NCBI GenBank assembly: GCA_037355855.1
Contig: CM074762.1
Span: 806,001 to 870,000 of the forward strand
Length of the DNA stretch: 64,000 nucleotides
Direction of reading: 5' to 3'
DNA from: Pseudo-nitzschia pungens
Taxonomy: Eukaryota; Bacillariophyta; Bacillariophyceae; Bacillariales; Bacillariaceae
Shown: piece by piece, positions 20,316-31,181 of the stretch
How the letters are laid out: each line of letters starts with the position of its first letter
How positions within the stretch are numbered: position 1 is the first letter of the stretch
Notes under the pieces: model-generated
Told to the model about the DNA's origin: nothing
The model's input: only the letters and a program-made list of their open reading frames with translations
Database searches by the model: none
Program-made: the position numbers and the translations under genes

Positions 20316-23300
20316 TCACACCGATTCAACGTCTCCACCTCCTTGGATTTGTTGGGACGCATCGGCGATTTCAACAGTTGCCGACTCTTCTGTGCCCGGT
20401 TTGACATCATGCCCTTCACTTCCAGGACTGCTGTCTTTCACTCCGATCGGCTTCCCACTTATTTTGGTTGTATCGTAGATCGAGGTCACACCACTGACCC
20501 CATCTTCGTATTCTGCGAAATAGTTTTCGCTTTCAGACTTTTTGATAACATTGGTACCTTTATCACTGACGCCGTGCTGCTGTTTTTGAGTTTCACCATC
20601 ATCTGAGCGAGAGTTGGTGGTTGTCGTGCCTCTTGAGAAAATGTCCGTTGGCAATCCAAACCGGCTCATCAATATTTTTCTATGTTGGGCACTTAACTCG
20701 ATCTTTTCCAATGTAATGGCCGTAAGTTCACCGACACTCAGCATATCGGTTTGATCGATACTCTGAGGCACACCCCGTTCGAAAGAATCTGTATTCCAGA
20801 CCCCATTTGGAATGCCGGTTTCGGAAGGTTCGCTGGTTCCAAAGAAACCGCATGGTTGTGTGGACAAAACTTCGGCAATGTTTTCAACGACGCTCGGTAA
20901 ACTTGGTTTGTCGTCTACCTTGTTGCCTTCTTGCCTTTTGTCGGTAGCTCGATCCAACAGGCCTGGTCGGTCCTTCAGAGTGCTCACCTCGTCATCTCCT
21001 TCGCACCCTCCGTCGGAAAGTGTTGCGTCGTTGAAACTACAGAGGGTCTCGCTTTCATCGTCATCAACATCGAACTCGTTCTTCGACGTTTTATCATCAC
21101 TTTCTGATGTACTATGCTCGGACTCTTCTGAGCCCTCACTTGAAGAAGTCTCGTTTTCGTCATCCCGTTTCTTGTTCCACACGCCAGTCCCATCCATTGT
21201 TCTCATCCGAAGTTGTCCCATTTCGAAAGCAATGAGCGTGGCACTCCCCACGCTGTCATCGTCATCGTCGAACTTGTTTACAATTTTCTGTGACCCTCCA
21301 TGGAATAGATACTCGCCACTTGTCAAAGCAATCTCCGTAGCAAGCAACTTAAGCTCTTTGATCGTGGGAACAGGTCCGAGCACTTCCTTCATTTCTTCAA
21401 GAAGCTTTTGGGGATTAACCGATTCATCATCCTTGACGGTAATGGCCATTCCTACCTGCTCCGTATCCGACTCCATTGTTGAAGAGGTATCGTTACGGTC
21501 AATGGATAAATCGTCGTCAGTTCTAAGGGCGGCACATGATGTGTCGATAACACGCTTAGCTATGTTTTCGATCCTATCGTCGATTCGTTTTGCAACTGCC
21601 ATTCTCGATTCTGTGCTGCACGATGGAATAGAGACCTTCCTCCCGAAAACCCGGCATCCCGGACTGATTGTCTCTTCACATTTGCTTTCAAGCAGTTTTT
21701 CCTTGCACGCAAACTCGGACGGAAATTCTATGGGCTTCGAATACAAGTCCTCTCCCGAAGCCTTAGATTTTTCTCTGTCCTTCGGATCCATCGAAACAAA
21801 AGCGTCAAAAGCTCTACAAGCAGCTGTAGTCGGAGGCAGAATGCTGTGATCAAAAGAGCAATCAGCAGTATCTGCGGTTGCTGCCGTTTGGTTCGCGAAA
21901 GAGCCCTTTCTTTGATTGAAGGATAAATGGATTTCATCAACACGAACCTGAACTCGAATCATCGAATCTCCAGAAGGGTCAATTTTGTACCCTGAAGTCA
22001 AATCAGAAATGCCTCTCTGGCTCGCATCCTTCTCTCGATCTGACTTGCTCGAACAAACCATTTTCGGGATCCCTCGTAGACCTGTGTTTCGAAGTTTGAT
22101 TACATTATTTCTTGACGAGGAGCCATCGTACACAATCGGTTGAACGGGTAGATCGAAAGTCAGAGTCTGACTACCACGCATCATTTTGTCGGTTATTTCC
22201 AACCTTGCTGCTCCAATCACAAACGCGAGGTGGTTCACTTCACTACCGCTTGGTACAAGGGCAACATTCAAATTCAAAAATTGAGGAAGATACTTTGACT
22301 TGGGATCATTGCTATTTGCCTTCCTCGTTTGAAGCACATTCGATTCAACCATTGAACCAGGAGTTTGACCTCTATGGTTGGATGCCCATACTGCAATGTG
22401 GCGTCGGGATTCAAGTTGCGTCGCCTTCTGAATTTTTCGACCATTACCTAGTTTTGTACTTGGAGCATGAACCAATGGGCTGGAAAAAGCGGACATACTG
22501 TCCATAGAATGCCCAGGTTCGGAAATGCCAACAACTGCCCTGATCTGATCCGGTGGTACGTGAGAAAGCTTGTTTCCCGTAAAATTGTTGTCGAGCTTGT
22601 GGTCAACTACGATTCCGGCGACTCCCAATACATTTACATGCACTATGTGTTTGGTATTGCAGTCCGCAATTTCAGTTGGTAAAGCTTTTTGCTCTTTGCT
22701 ACCAACATGAGATTTTGGGTTTGGTTTGACAACCATTGCCGTATACTTCTTGCTTTTGATCGGATCCGAATCCTCTGGAATGGATTTGATTGCTTCATGC
22801 AGACCAACCAAGGACGATGAGACACTGGGAGTGACCTCAATGTTCTTGATATTTTTACCATTTACGTTTGGAGAGAGAACCTGAATCTTGACTCTTCGAG
22901 GTAGATTATTGAAAGAAATTTCATCGGCAGATTCAGTGAGTCCCTTTTGATCAGCTTCATCACTTTCCTGAACAACCGCAAGAGTTTCGTCCTCTGGTGT
23001 CGGACGCTTTGGTACCGAGGTTGTATTGTTCTGCTGTGGGAGCTTCTCCTCGCCTTCAGGGGCTAGTTCCTTATTACTTTCTAGTGGAACAGATTTAGAA
23101 TTTGGCTCTCGAGGTGAATTGGTGTCATGTAATTGCTCATTTCGATGGACAGAAGAAGCTGTTGGAATTGATGTAAACGTATGTTCACTCACTGTCTCTT
23201 CCACACAATTGGAATGAGATTCGTTTACCGGTTGGAACGCCTGGAGAGATTTGGAAGGTAATGCAGTATTGCCAGCCTTCGGGGTAGACAATTTCATTTC

Positions 23301-25283
23301 GACCACCATTTTTTCTCCCGTCGAACTTAGCATCGCATCAGCGGTTTCAATAAAAGTAGCATCAACATTAGTTGATGCACATTCCTCGCTTCCTTTCTTA
23401 TTGCATATGTTGTTTCCATTATTGGCAGCCTTTGCTGTTGTGTCCTTGGATTGAGAGATAGAAGTGCCTATACCTGTTTTGTTCCCTTTCTCTAAAGCAG
23501 GTGGCAATATCTCGAAATTACTGTCAACTCGTAGTAATCTCTGGCTTTCAACTGGAACTGTGGATGTGTCGGGTGATTGCACCAAAGAAGTCCGTCTTAC
23601 TATGTCGTCTTCTTCGCTTTCGTCGAAGGAAAATGGAGATCTCTTTATAACATTTTTGGCAGTTGAAGAAGTAGTACTCGACCGATGGAGCTCGATTGCT
23701 CCATTATCACCTTCATCGCCAAGAATCCGAATTGGATTTTGGGTTTTGTTAGTTGCCAGAGTTGCCTGTGGAATACTCTTCCTTCTCCTAGGTATCATCA
23801 ACTGTAGGAATTTTTGTGCTCCAAATGACGATCTGTGGGGCTGCCGAAGGGCTTCAATACCGTTTGATTCATCCACACGCACTAATTTGTAAGGCTTGTC
23901 AACTACTTCTTGCTTCGGAGAATCTTCTTCATGCTTCTCAGATTCTTCTTGGAACTCAATGACGTTTCCTGATTCCCCCACTTCAAAGGCTTCTTGTTCA
24001 TCCTCAATGTCTTCGATAAACGTGAGTTCTTCTTCCTCTACTGTTTCTTCCTTCAGCACTTCTGGAACAGACATTTTCGTAGGTGGGGGAGCATGAAAGG
24101 ATAAAGCGGTGTCTGGTGGATTCCTACGGACCCGATTTATTGTAGACGGGGATATGAACCTGTTCAAGTCTATCATCATGGCATGTTCCTCGCATTCGTT
24201 GTTGTTAATGGATATTTCCTGAGGAATGAGAATCAAAGCATCTCGCTCTCCGTTTTGGTTATTCGTTGTCTGCATTACCTCGATTGAATCACTCGCCAAA
24301 TTGAACTGCTTTACTCTGGGACTCATATTGTTGTTGCGACGAGACGCAAGGTGTTCATCGATGGCAGATATGAACGATGCAGATGAAGCATCACTCGAAT
24401 CTGAAACTGACATTCCACAAGACTGCTGGCGGGCATGACGGGGCTTGTTGGAGGATCGAATGCCCGCGCTCTGTAGAGGAACGGGAAATACCGCTGCCAC
24501 CAACTCGGCTTCTCTCCGCTCTTGATTGAGGAATGTATATCTGACTTCGAACCCATCTTGCTTCTCTTCCACATCAGTGCCATCATTCAGTGCATCAAGT
24601 GAAGGTGACTCGGCCACGTCCTGGGAAAAGTCTCCATCTCCCATGGAATATCGCGTTGGCTTGTCTGCGGAACGTACAACTGATGTCGCTGCAAATCCAC
24701 TAGAGGCCGAAGGCACACCTACATTAGTGATTTTCGGTGACGAACTCCTCGCCTCGGACACAACTGACTTTTGTCTTATAACTTCGATGATTTCTTCAAA
24801 GTTTTCAATCGCAACCCGAACCTTGCCCTTGCTGCAAGTTGTTGAACACCAATCTATTGTCTTTGGTAAGAGAAGGGAAGTTTCTTCCACGACCCTCAAG
24901 TCACTATCATCGTTCCATTCTTGACAACCATCCGATTTATTCTTGATGGACTGATGACGGGAGAAAATTGATGGAGGTGATGACGACGACGAGAGAGAGG
25001 CGTTCGAATGGACAAAGGAACGCAGGGAGGATTCACCACTAGATGTGCTCCTGTTAGTCTTGGAAGATTCATGGCTGGTACTCGTAGATGAGCGCTTCAA
25101 GTCACCCTTCCTGGATTTGGTCAAAGGCGGCTGTTTCCCTTTCCATACCAGTTTGTTCTTCCCAATATGATCCGATATAAGTTGATTAGGATCCTCGTGG
25201 TGCTGTGTCTGTAGCAACGACCCGTCGCTATCCCTCAGCTTCTCCTCCTGGGCAGGGATCATGTTTATTGTGGGTTTCCCCAT
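20316..25283 (-). CDS. Large, mostly disordered acidic protein with a central folded segment
   Basis: An intronless 1655-residue protein that I do not recognise. Residues 1-850 and 1120-1655 are Ser/Glu/Asp-rich and low complexity, typical of disorder. A central stretch looks folded and beta-rich: VNVLGVAGIVV near 885, LNLNVALVPSG and FVIGAARLEI near 1000-1030, LTFDLPV near 1043, and DSMIRVQVRVDEIHLS near 1103-1118. Alternating hydrophobic strands of this kind would fit a C2-like (NT-C2) beta sandwich, which binds membranes or proteins, but this is inference. A helical segment (LKLLATEIALTSGEYLF) lies near 1310. The start at 25283 (MGKPTINMIP) is the first ATG of the frame. There is no signal peptide or TM helix. 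The unbroken frame over 4.9 kb leaves little doubt that it is a gene. Confidence 0.75.
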   Translation of the reverse strand: MGKPTINMIPAQEEKLRDSDGSLLQTQHHEDPNQLISDHIGKNKLVWKGKQPPLTKSRKGDLKRSSTSTSHESSKTNRSTSSGESSLRSFVHSNASLSSSSSPPSIFSRHQSIKNKSDGCQEWNDDSDLRVVEETSLLLPKTIDWCSTTCSKGKVRVAIENFEEIIEVIRQKSVVSEARSSSPKITNVGVPSASSGFAATSVVRSADKPTRYSMGDGDFSQDVAESPSLDALNDGTDVEEKQDGFEVRYTFLNQERREAELVAAVFPVPLQSAGIRSSNKPRHARQQSCGMSVSDSSDASSASFISAIDEHLASRRNNNMSPRVKQFNLASDSIEVMQTTNNQNGERDALILIPQEISINNNECEEHAMMIDLNRFISPSTINRVRRNPPDTALSFHAPPPTKMSVPEVLKEETVEEEELTFIEDIEDEQEAFEVGESGNVIEFQEESEKHEEDSPKQEVVDKPYKLVRVDESNGIEALRQPHRSSFGAQKFLQLMIPRRRKSIPQATLATNKTQNPIRILGDEGDNGAIELHRSSTTSSTAKNVIKRSPFSFDESEEDDIVRRTSLVQSPDTSTVPVESQRLLRVDSNFEILPPALEKGNKTGIGTSISQSKDTTAKAANNGNNICNKKGSEECASTNVDATFIETADAMLSSTGEKMVVEMKLSTPKAGNTALPSKSLQAFQPVNESHSNCVEETVSEHTFTSIPTASSVHRNEQLHDTNSPREPNSKSVPLESNKELAPEGEEKLPQQNNTTSVPKRPTPEDETLAVVQESDEADQKGLTESADEISFNNLPRRVKIQVLSPNVNGKNIKNIEVTPSVSSSLVGLHEAIKSIPEDSDPIKSKKYTAMVVKPNPKSHVGSKEQKALPTEIADCNTKHIVHVNVLGVAGIVVDHKLDNNFTGNKLSHVPPDQIRAVVGISEPGHSMDSMSAFSSPLVHAPSTKLGNGRKIQKATQLESRRHIAVWASNHRGQTPGSMVESNVLQTRKANSNDPKSKYLPQFLNLNVALVPSGSEVNHLAFVIGAARLEITDKMMRGSQTLTFDLPVQPIVYDGSSSRNNVIKLRNTGLRGIPKMVCSSKSDREKDASQRGISDLTSGYKIDPSGDSMIRVQVRVDEIHLSFNQRKGSFANQTAATADTADCSFDHSILPPTTAACRAFDAFVSMDPKDREKSKASGEDLYSKPIEFPSEFACKEKLLESKCEETISPGCRVFGRKVSIPSCSTESRMAVAKRIDDRIENIAKRVIDTSCAALRTDDDLSIDRNDTSSTMESDTEQVGMAITVKDDESVNPQKLLEEMKEVLGPVPTIKELKLLATEIALTSGEYLFHGGSQKIVNKFDDDDDSVGSATLIAFEMGQLRMRTMDGTGVWNKKRDDENETSSSEGSEESEHSTSESDDKTSKNEFDVDDDESETLCSFNDATLSDGGCEGDDEVSTLKDRPGLLDRATDKRQEGNKVDDKPSLPSVVENIAEVLSTQPCGFFGTSEPSETGIPNGVWNTDSFERGVPQSIDQTDMLSVGELTAITLEKIELSAQHRKILMSRFGLPTDIFSRGTTTTNSRSDDGETQKQQHGVSDKGTNVIKKSESENYFAEYEDGVSGVTSIYDTTKISGKPIGVKDSSPGSEGHDVKPGTEESATVEIADASQQIQGGGDVESV

Positions 25284-27603
25284 CTCAAAGAATCAACCTT
25301 CGTTGCCTTCGAAACCCAATTTTGTTCGCGTGTGAACGAAGTGTTTCACAAGGCAAATCTGAAGGTGGGTTGGTATTGAGGTTGCTTCAATAGACTGCAC
25401 GTTCAGTTCCATAGTGAGCGAACGGTTGTGAGAAAAATTGCAATTTTTATTGGAACTTTGGCTTGATCTTGAGATGAGGGCCAGATTTTTTTAAGTAAAC
25501 TATTGTGGTTATCGCACATAAAAATAACGTTCCGGGAAAAATGTTTCGAAATAACTGCAAAAATGAGATAGATCTTGTAAACAAGGAGGCGCCAATCCGA
25601 CTCAACTTTCTCAATGTCATACAAAAAATAACCGTTCGTATTGGTTCTAAATGTCAATAACCGTCTTTTTCAGCGCGATTCCAAGTATATTTAGGAAAGG
25701 AAGTGGGATAGCCCTGCCGATTTTGACATCAACCGCCAAATATTCCGAACAAAGGAGACTCGATCGCTTCCTTTTCACGATTGCATAACTCGCACAATTA
25801 GTATTACTGAAGTATTTTTTGTTGAATCGGCACAAGGCTCGTCAACATCCTTCTCATGTGATGTTGCTGCCGTTCTCGCGGTCTTTTAAGTCCAAGCAGG
25901 TCATGGCATGAATTAATTGTATATGATTATTTGATGTCGTCTGATTCAGTTATTCCTCGGTTTTCAGAAGGTAAGGCTACGAGTATTCGTAGTCGTAATC
26001 TTACTCATTATCCTTTCCGAGACAGGGCACCAGGTAAACCAAGAGGGATTACTGGTGGTGGTGATAGTAAGAACATCGAATCATCGATGGCAGTGTTGAG
26101 TCCATGCTGCTCGTAGTAGCTGTGTGAGTCGTTTTCACCCTGCTGATCAGATGACAACAAGAAGAACATTGTTGTTGTTACCCCAGGAATGTTTCCTTGT
26201 CACCAGAGCTGGTCAAATCATGCTTTTTGCATTGGGGGAATCCTTCCTTGGAAACTATTCTTTGATGATAGTCATTGAACTCAACAAACAATTAATATCA
26301 AATACAAAGCTGGTTTGAGGTTTTGTCATAAAAACATTGTGTGTCAGATTAGCAAAAAACCTCTATTCTAACTTCCTTTTTGCGCTTGGTGCTTGTCAGC
26401 AGTTCAAGTACATTTGCCCGAAGGCAGCACAGGAAGATACTACTACTACTAGTACTAGTATAATGCTTCTACAATAGTAGCTACATAACTCGTATAGTAG
26501 ATTTTCTTTCTTGTTCAGTGTGTTTAATGCTGATGGTTTTGATCCACAACAAATTGAACGGTGACTTCTTGTTGCTATTTCTTCATGATTGTGCTATCTT
26601 GTCTCTCACCTACCGTATGACCGGTAGCCATCGTATCCGCTACATGCTGCAGTAACCTTACCAGTGCCAATGTTAAAATGGACGCCGTACGTTGTACTAG
26701 ACTCACTATTCTTTGCAAGCACTCGTCCGTGCGCCTCTTTCGTAACTATCATTCTTGCTATCATTAATTTTTTCGATTTACGCAACACTAATTTTCAAAA
26801 CAACGGGATCAGCAACGTTATCTTTGAGTGGTACGTAAAACAATACTCGGCATTTTCTTCTAATACAGTACCGTATTGAGTACCGGTATGCATATTTTGG
26901 AGGAAATAGTAAGGTTTTACGTAAGGTAAGATCTTATCTTACTTATCGTTAACTTGTTTCTGGTCGTGTCGCGGAAGCGAAATTCAATTCTTTATTCATT
27001 CTCAATTCATCCCCCGTTGAGCACGTTTCGGAACTAGGTTATCACGACAGAAATCATTTTTTTATTGCTTATGGTCCTTTTCCTTTCTTCTTCAATTGTT
27101 TCATTGCCGTCGTCGCAACATATTATCATAATACCTCGTATTCAATATACAAAATAATGATAAAAATGCTACTACTACTTACCATTAGTAAGGTCTACTT
27201 TTTGTTCAAGTTTGTGTGATCTATGTACCGGTAAGGTTACCGGTACGTCCTCGTGCCCAGTGTTATGATTATTTATGGGCTTCAGGAAATATTGCGGATC
27301 AACATCAGTGGTGTCAAAGAACCCGCAAATCGCCCCAAGAGCGTGCAAATGATTTATCTCCTGCTTCGTACCACGGTAGTAATGATGATGATCGTTCCCG
27401 AAACCACCACCCCACGAACTCTAGCACAAGTTTCGTCTTCCCACTAGTTTGAGTGAGTGAGTGGGTGAGTGAGTGAACATTCTACCAAGTACCCCAAACC
27501 AGCATCCGCAACGAAATATCTCCCGATCGATTCATTTCTTGAACTCCACAACCGGTATTCATTCATCTCCGAGCAAAGCAAAGAAAGCCAAAGAGAAAAC
27601 ACA
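25284..27603. other. Intergenic, no gene seen
   Basis: AT-rich, with small ORFs lacking features, a CTACTACTAGTACTAGTA stretch near 26440 and TACGGTA/CCGTAAG motifs around 26600-26930 and 27225-27245. The final 130 bp are the leader of the EF-hand gene; the frame is open there but has no ATG. Confidence 0.5.
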
Positions 27604-28467
27604 ATGTCGTCGTCTCCGGAACCACAAGAGCGTGGCAGCAGCGCCAGCACCAAGCGCAAATCGTCGGTGGTCGTACCGGTCCAAAAAGTTGGCCTGGATC
27701 TCGGAACACTCCCCCCGGAAATTGCTAGTGTCCTCTCGCCACTCGACTTGAACGGCAACCAATTCATCGAGCAAGACGAAATCGTTCAGGCCGCTCGTGC
27801 CCTTCAAGCCGAACGCAAAACGAACTCCCGTCTCCGTTGGACCGTGGGGTTCATGCTTCTCGGATATCTGGTGCTGGTCTCGACCATCGTGGGTCTGGTG
27901 AACTGGGTCGTGATACTCCACAAGGACACGCAGGTCCTTTCCGGAAGCGGGACGCTCGTTGTGGCATCCGACAGCAGCGGCAAGAACAATAGCAACGAAG
28001 AGTCAATCCCGGTTTCAACCAGCACGAACGAGGCTGTGTTGTCCATGGGAGTGATTCCTTTTTTGCCAAAAGACGTGTGCTACAAGATTTCTTCCGTTGC
28101 CTTTGGAGGCGACGACGAAAGCGAAAACGGTAGCGATCGCCTGGTGCGGTACCGAACCGTCGCTTCGATGGACGTCCTTCCCGAGAAGGGGTTTACCATT
28201 ACCACCACCACCGGGGATGTCCTGGAGTGGGACAACGCCAGCGATGCCATGACCGTCACGTTCGGCGACGGAACCTCCTACACCACGAATGTTCTCTGCC
28301 AAGAGTGCTCGGCCGTGAACGTGGTGGCGACCGACGAAAGGATCCGGGCAGCGTCCGAATCGCTCCTGGAACTCTTCGGGATCGATGGCAACGTCAGCAG
28401 TAACGACGCTGGTCAGGAGGGAGTCGATCGTCGTGGCCTTGGGGCTTTTGACATGTGTTCGTTCTAA
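27604..28467 (+). CDS. Single EF-hand, single-pass membrane protein
   Basis: A 287-residue protein with one recognisable EF-hand and one membrane helix. The loop DLNGNQFIEQDE (about 48-59) has the calcium ligands in order: Asp1, Asn3, Asn5, backbone Phe7, Glu9, Glu12. It is flanked by helices (LPPEIASVLSPL and IVQAARALQAER). The TM helix is about 78-104 (WTVGFMLLGYLVLVSTIVGL). The C-terminal domain is hydrophilic and Thr-rich, with a Cys pair (CQEC). A lone EF-hand beside a TM helix suggests a calcium-responsive membrane protein, but the partner and compartment are unknown. The frame extends upstream to a GTG at 27469; the ATG at 27604 after AACACA is the better start. Intronless. Confidence 0.7.
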   Translation: MSSSPEPQERGSSASTKRKSSVVVPVQKVGLDLGTLPPEIASVLSPLDLNGNQFIEQDEIVQAARALQAERKTNSRLRWTVGFMLLGYLVLVSTIVGLVNWVVILHKDTQVLSGSGTLVVASDSSGKNNSNEESIPVSTSTNEAVLSMGVIPFLPKDVCYKISSVAFGGDDESENGSDRLVRYRTVASMDVLPEKGFTITTTTGDVLEWDNASDAMTVTFGDGTSYTTNVLCQECSAVNVVATDERIRAASESLLELFGIDGNVSSNDAGQEGVDRRGLGAFDMCSF

Positions 28468-29324
28468 ATCGAGCACAACACATTAGACTCCCGAGATACA
28501 GTATTCGCATTCGGGAGGCGACTGAATGCCACCCGAGCTTCGCCTTGCTATCCGACAACGAAAGAGAGAGATCACGGAATTTACGGGTCATCGGTCATCA
28601 ACATATTGGATTCCATTCGTGGGTGTACGATACGGTGCGGTATCATTGGTATCATTGGCATCATTAGAAGATACAGGTGTTGACTGGGGAAGGTATTTTG
28701 AGTAAACCGTAATTATGTACGGTAGCAAAAAATTAGTACTACGTAATAATACTGTACGTAGTACCTGTACGTATCACCGTACTGAACATTGTAGTAGAGC
28801 GTCCTCAGAACAATTGATTGAGAGTGACAGTTAAAGATCGTCTGTGTTGGAAATTCAAAATTAAGGTTTTGGAATACGAAGTAAGATTAACCTTACTTCT
28901 TACCGCCTGACGCCCCTGCTTCGTACTTCGTACATAACAACTTTCGAGGCAGGTACTTATTCACTACGAAGTAGTAGTAGTTACTAGGGATTCATCCTCA
29001 CACATACTGTACTGGTACTGTCGTTGATGAAAATCAATCAAACAATCAGTCGACGAATGAATCATCAATGGTTAGAAACGTGACATCAATCTTCAAAAAC
29101 TCTCATTCCTTCTCAACCAGGCTCGACACATCAACAGATCTATGATTTTCAACGTACCGTACTGGTTCCGGTACCGTCAACACAACTATTTACCTCATCG
29201 TCGAAGTTCCCGAGACAGATACACCGTGTCATACCTTATATAATAGCGGCAAACAAGTAGGAAACACGGGCCCTGTCATTGACACGCGTCACGAAAAGTC
29301 CGCATCCACATCCACATCCACACC
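28468..29324. other. Intergenic, no gene seen
   Basis: Contains TACGGTA, TACTTCGTAC and TACGTAGTAC palindromic motifs (28700-28990). The segment CATCCACATCCACATCCA at 29304-29321 is a hexanucleotide microsatellite directly before the start of the methyltransferase gene. Confidence 0.55.
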
Positions 29325-30971
29325 ATGACTCCCGAGTTTCGAAGCCATTGCAACGGCAACACCAACGGCAACGGCAACAGCAACAGCGAGTGCGACATCT
29401 GTCAAGAATCGCTTGGTCGGTATTCCAGAGCGGACCACTCTCGCTTCAGCACCAAACCGAAACGGCACTCTCCCGGCTCGCGGCGAACCGGTCGTCCTCC
29501 AAAGCTCGCGGCATTTCTGCTGCCGTTGATCGCGATGATGATGGCGACGACGACGACGACAATGACAAGAATGATTCAATCCGTGAGGCAAGATCAACGG
29601 CGGCATCGATTGTTCGGAGCAATGGCGGTCTCGGCCTTTGTGACGGAGGCTCCACCACGAGGAGGACAAGGACGAGTACGAGGACGTGGCAGTGATGGTG
29701 GGAGGCACGACGCAATCCGCCACAGGTGGCTGTGTCATGGCGGGCAGAGGATCATTTCAGCCAACAGTGCCCTCTCATTTCGAAACACCGGATCGTTGCT
29801 TTGGTTCTCATCCCCGGGAACGACAACACGGGCTTCCGTTGTCTCGTCCTCGGTCATGTCTCGGTCCATGTCTCTGTCGTCGTTTGCCAGTAGCAGCACC
29901 AGCAAAAGCGACAGCGAAGCAACGCCTCCACCCAATGAGCGCGCCAGGCTTCTGAACGAGTGCCTCGACCGGCTGCTGCACCACACCCACACGGCCGAAG
30001 ACGAAACCAAACCCAAAACCGACACTCCTTCGGCGCAGATCATGGAGGCTGCCCTGCGATCCCTTCGGGATCCCAGCAGCGGATACGACCAGCGATTCGG
30101 TCGGCCGGCACTCCGGGCCTATCGTTCCTTTGTATATCCCAAAAAATTTCCCCCCGGTCTGCTTGTTCAGCAAGCCAACGGGAACGGCAATGGTAACGAC
30201 GACGACGACGAAGACGACGGCAACGGCAACTATGAGAGCCAAAGCCCAAATCAAACCGCAATGGGTGTCAACGAGGATCCCATCCTGCTGGAGGCGGCCG
30301 CCCAGCGGACAGCCAACCAGATCGACTTTTTGATCAAGCGGCAGACCAGCAAGAGAACGGAGGCCATTCGCAACCACGACCCTGAATCGCTAGCACCAGG
30401 AGTGACAAACACGGACTCCGGGACAAACCAAAACAGAAAAACCCTCTTTCCCATCACCCTCGTACTGGACAATCTCCGGGGATCCTTTAACGTGGGAAGC
30501 ATCTTTCGGACGGCCGAGGCCTGCGGTGTCTCGGAAATTCGTACCTGCGGGATCACACCACACCCCAACGGAAGCGGTGCGGAAAAGGTGGCCAAGTCCG
30601 CTCTCGGTGCCGATTTACTGGTGCCCAGCAGACACTTTGCCACGACGCGGATGGCCCTGGAAGACCTGAAGCAGCAGCCAAAACAACAAACAAGCAATGG
30701 CAATAGCAACATCAGTAGTAGTAGTAGTAGCAGCAGCAGTAGGGATTCGCTGCCGCCGCCGCTGGTGGTGGCGCTCGAAACGACGGCGGCCAGCCACCTT
30801 TACACTGGCTATGATTTTCGTCCCTGCTATTACCGCAATAACAAAGGCCACAACGACGACGACAACGACAAGAACACAAAGCAAAAGTACGGAGGAATTG
30901 CGCTGGTCCTGGGAAATGAGGTCACGGGCGTGGACGTCGAACTCCTGGCGCATCTGCTCGAACCGCAACAG

Positions 30972-31003
<32 letters not shown>

Positions 31004-31181
31004 GGAACAGGAACAGGAACAACAAAAACAGCGAGGGGGCCTTGTCGATGCCATCGTGGAACTCCCAACCTACGGCCAGAAGAATTCTCTCAATGTCGCG
31101 GCGGTCGCACCGGTGATTCTGTACGAAATCATTCGGCAGTGGGAAGATGCGAGAGCAAACGAAGATGAAGAAGAGAAGTAG
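29325..31181 (+). CDS. SpoU/TrmH-family RNA 2'-O-ribose methyltransferase
   Basis: Methylates the 2'-O of a ribose in rRNA or tRNA using SAM, with the trefoil-knot (SPOUT) fold. Intronless, 618 residues. All three SpoU motifs are present: motif 1 LRGSFNVGSIFRTAEACG (about 382-399), motif 2 GIALVLGNEVTGV (about 523-535) and motif 3 ELPTYGQKNSLNVAAVAPV (about 579-597). The N-terminal 180 residues are Arg/Ser/Thr-rich and may hold an organelle import signal; several internal Met residues could be the true start. Three low-complexity insertions interrupt the fold: an Asn/Gly/Asp tract near 285-305, a Ser tract near 460-475, and a Gln/Glu tract near 546-568 between motifs 2 and 3. The catalytic residues (Arg of motif 1, Glu of motif 2, Ser-Leu-Asn of motif 3) are all retained. 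The target RNA cannot be named. Confidence 0.88.

Noticed and set aside
27469..27603. Upstream extension of the EF-hand gene
   Set aside because: The frame opens at a GTG within a GAGT microsatellite. The ATG at 27604 has better context and gives a sensible N-terminus.
29279..29738. Short plus- and minus-strand ORFs over the SpoU N-terminus
   Set aside because: They are other-frame readings of the Arg/Ser/Asp-rich leader of the methyltransferase gene.
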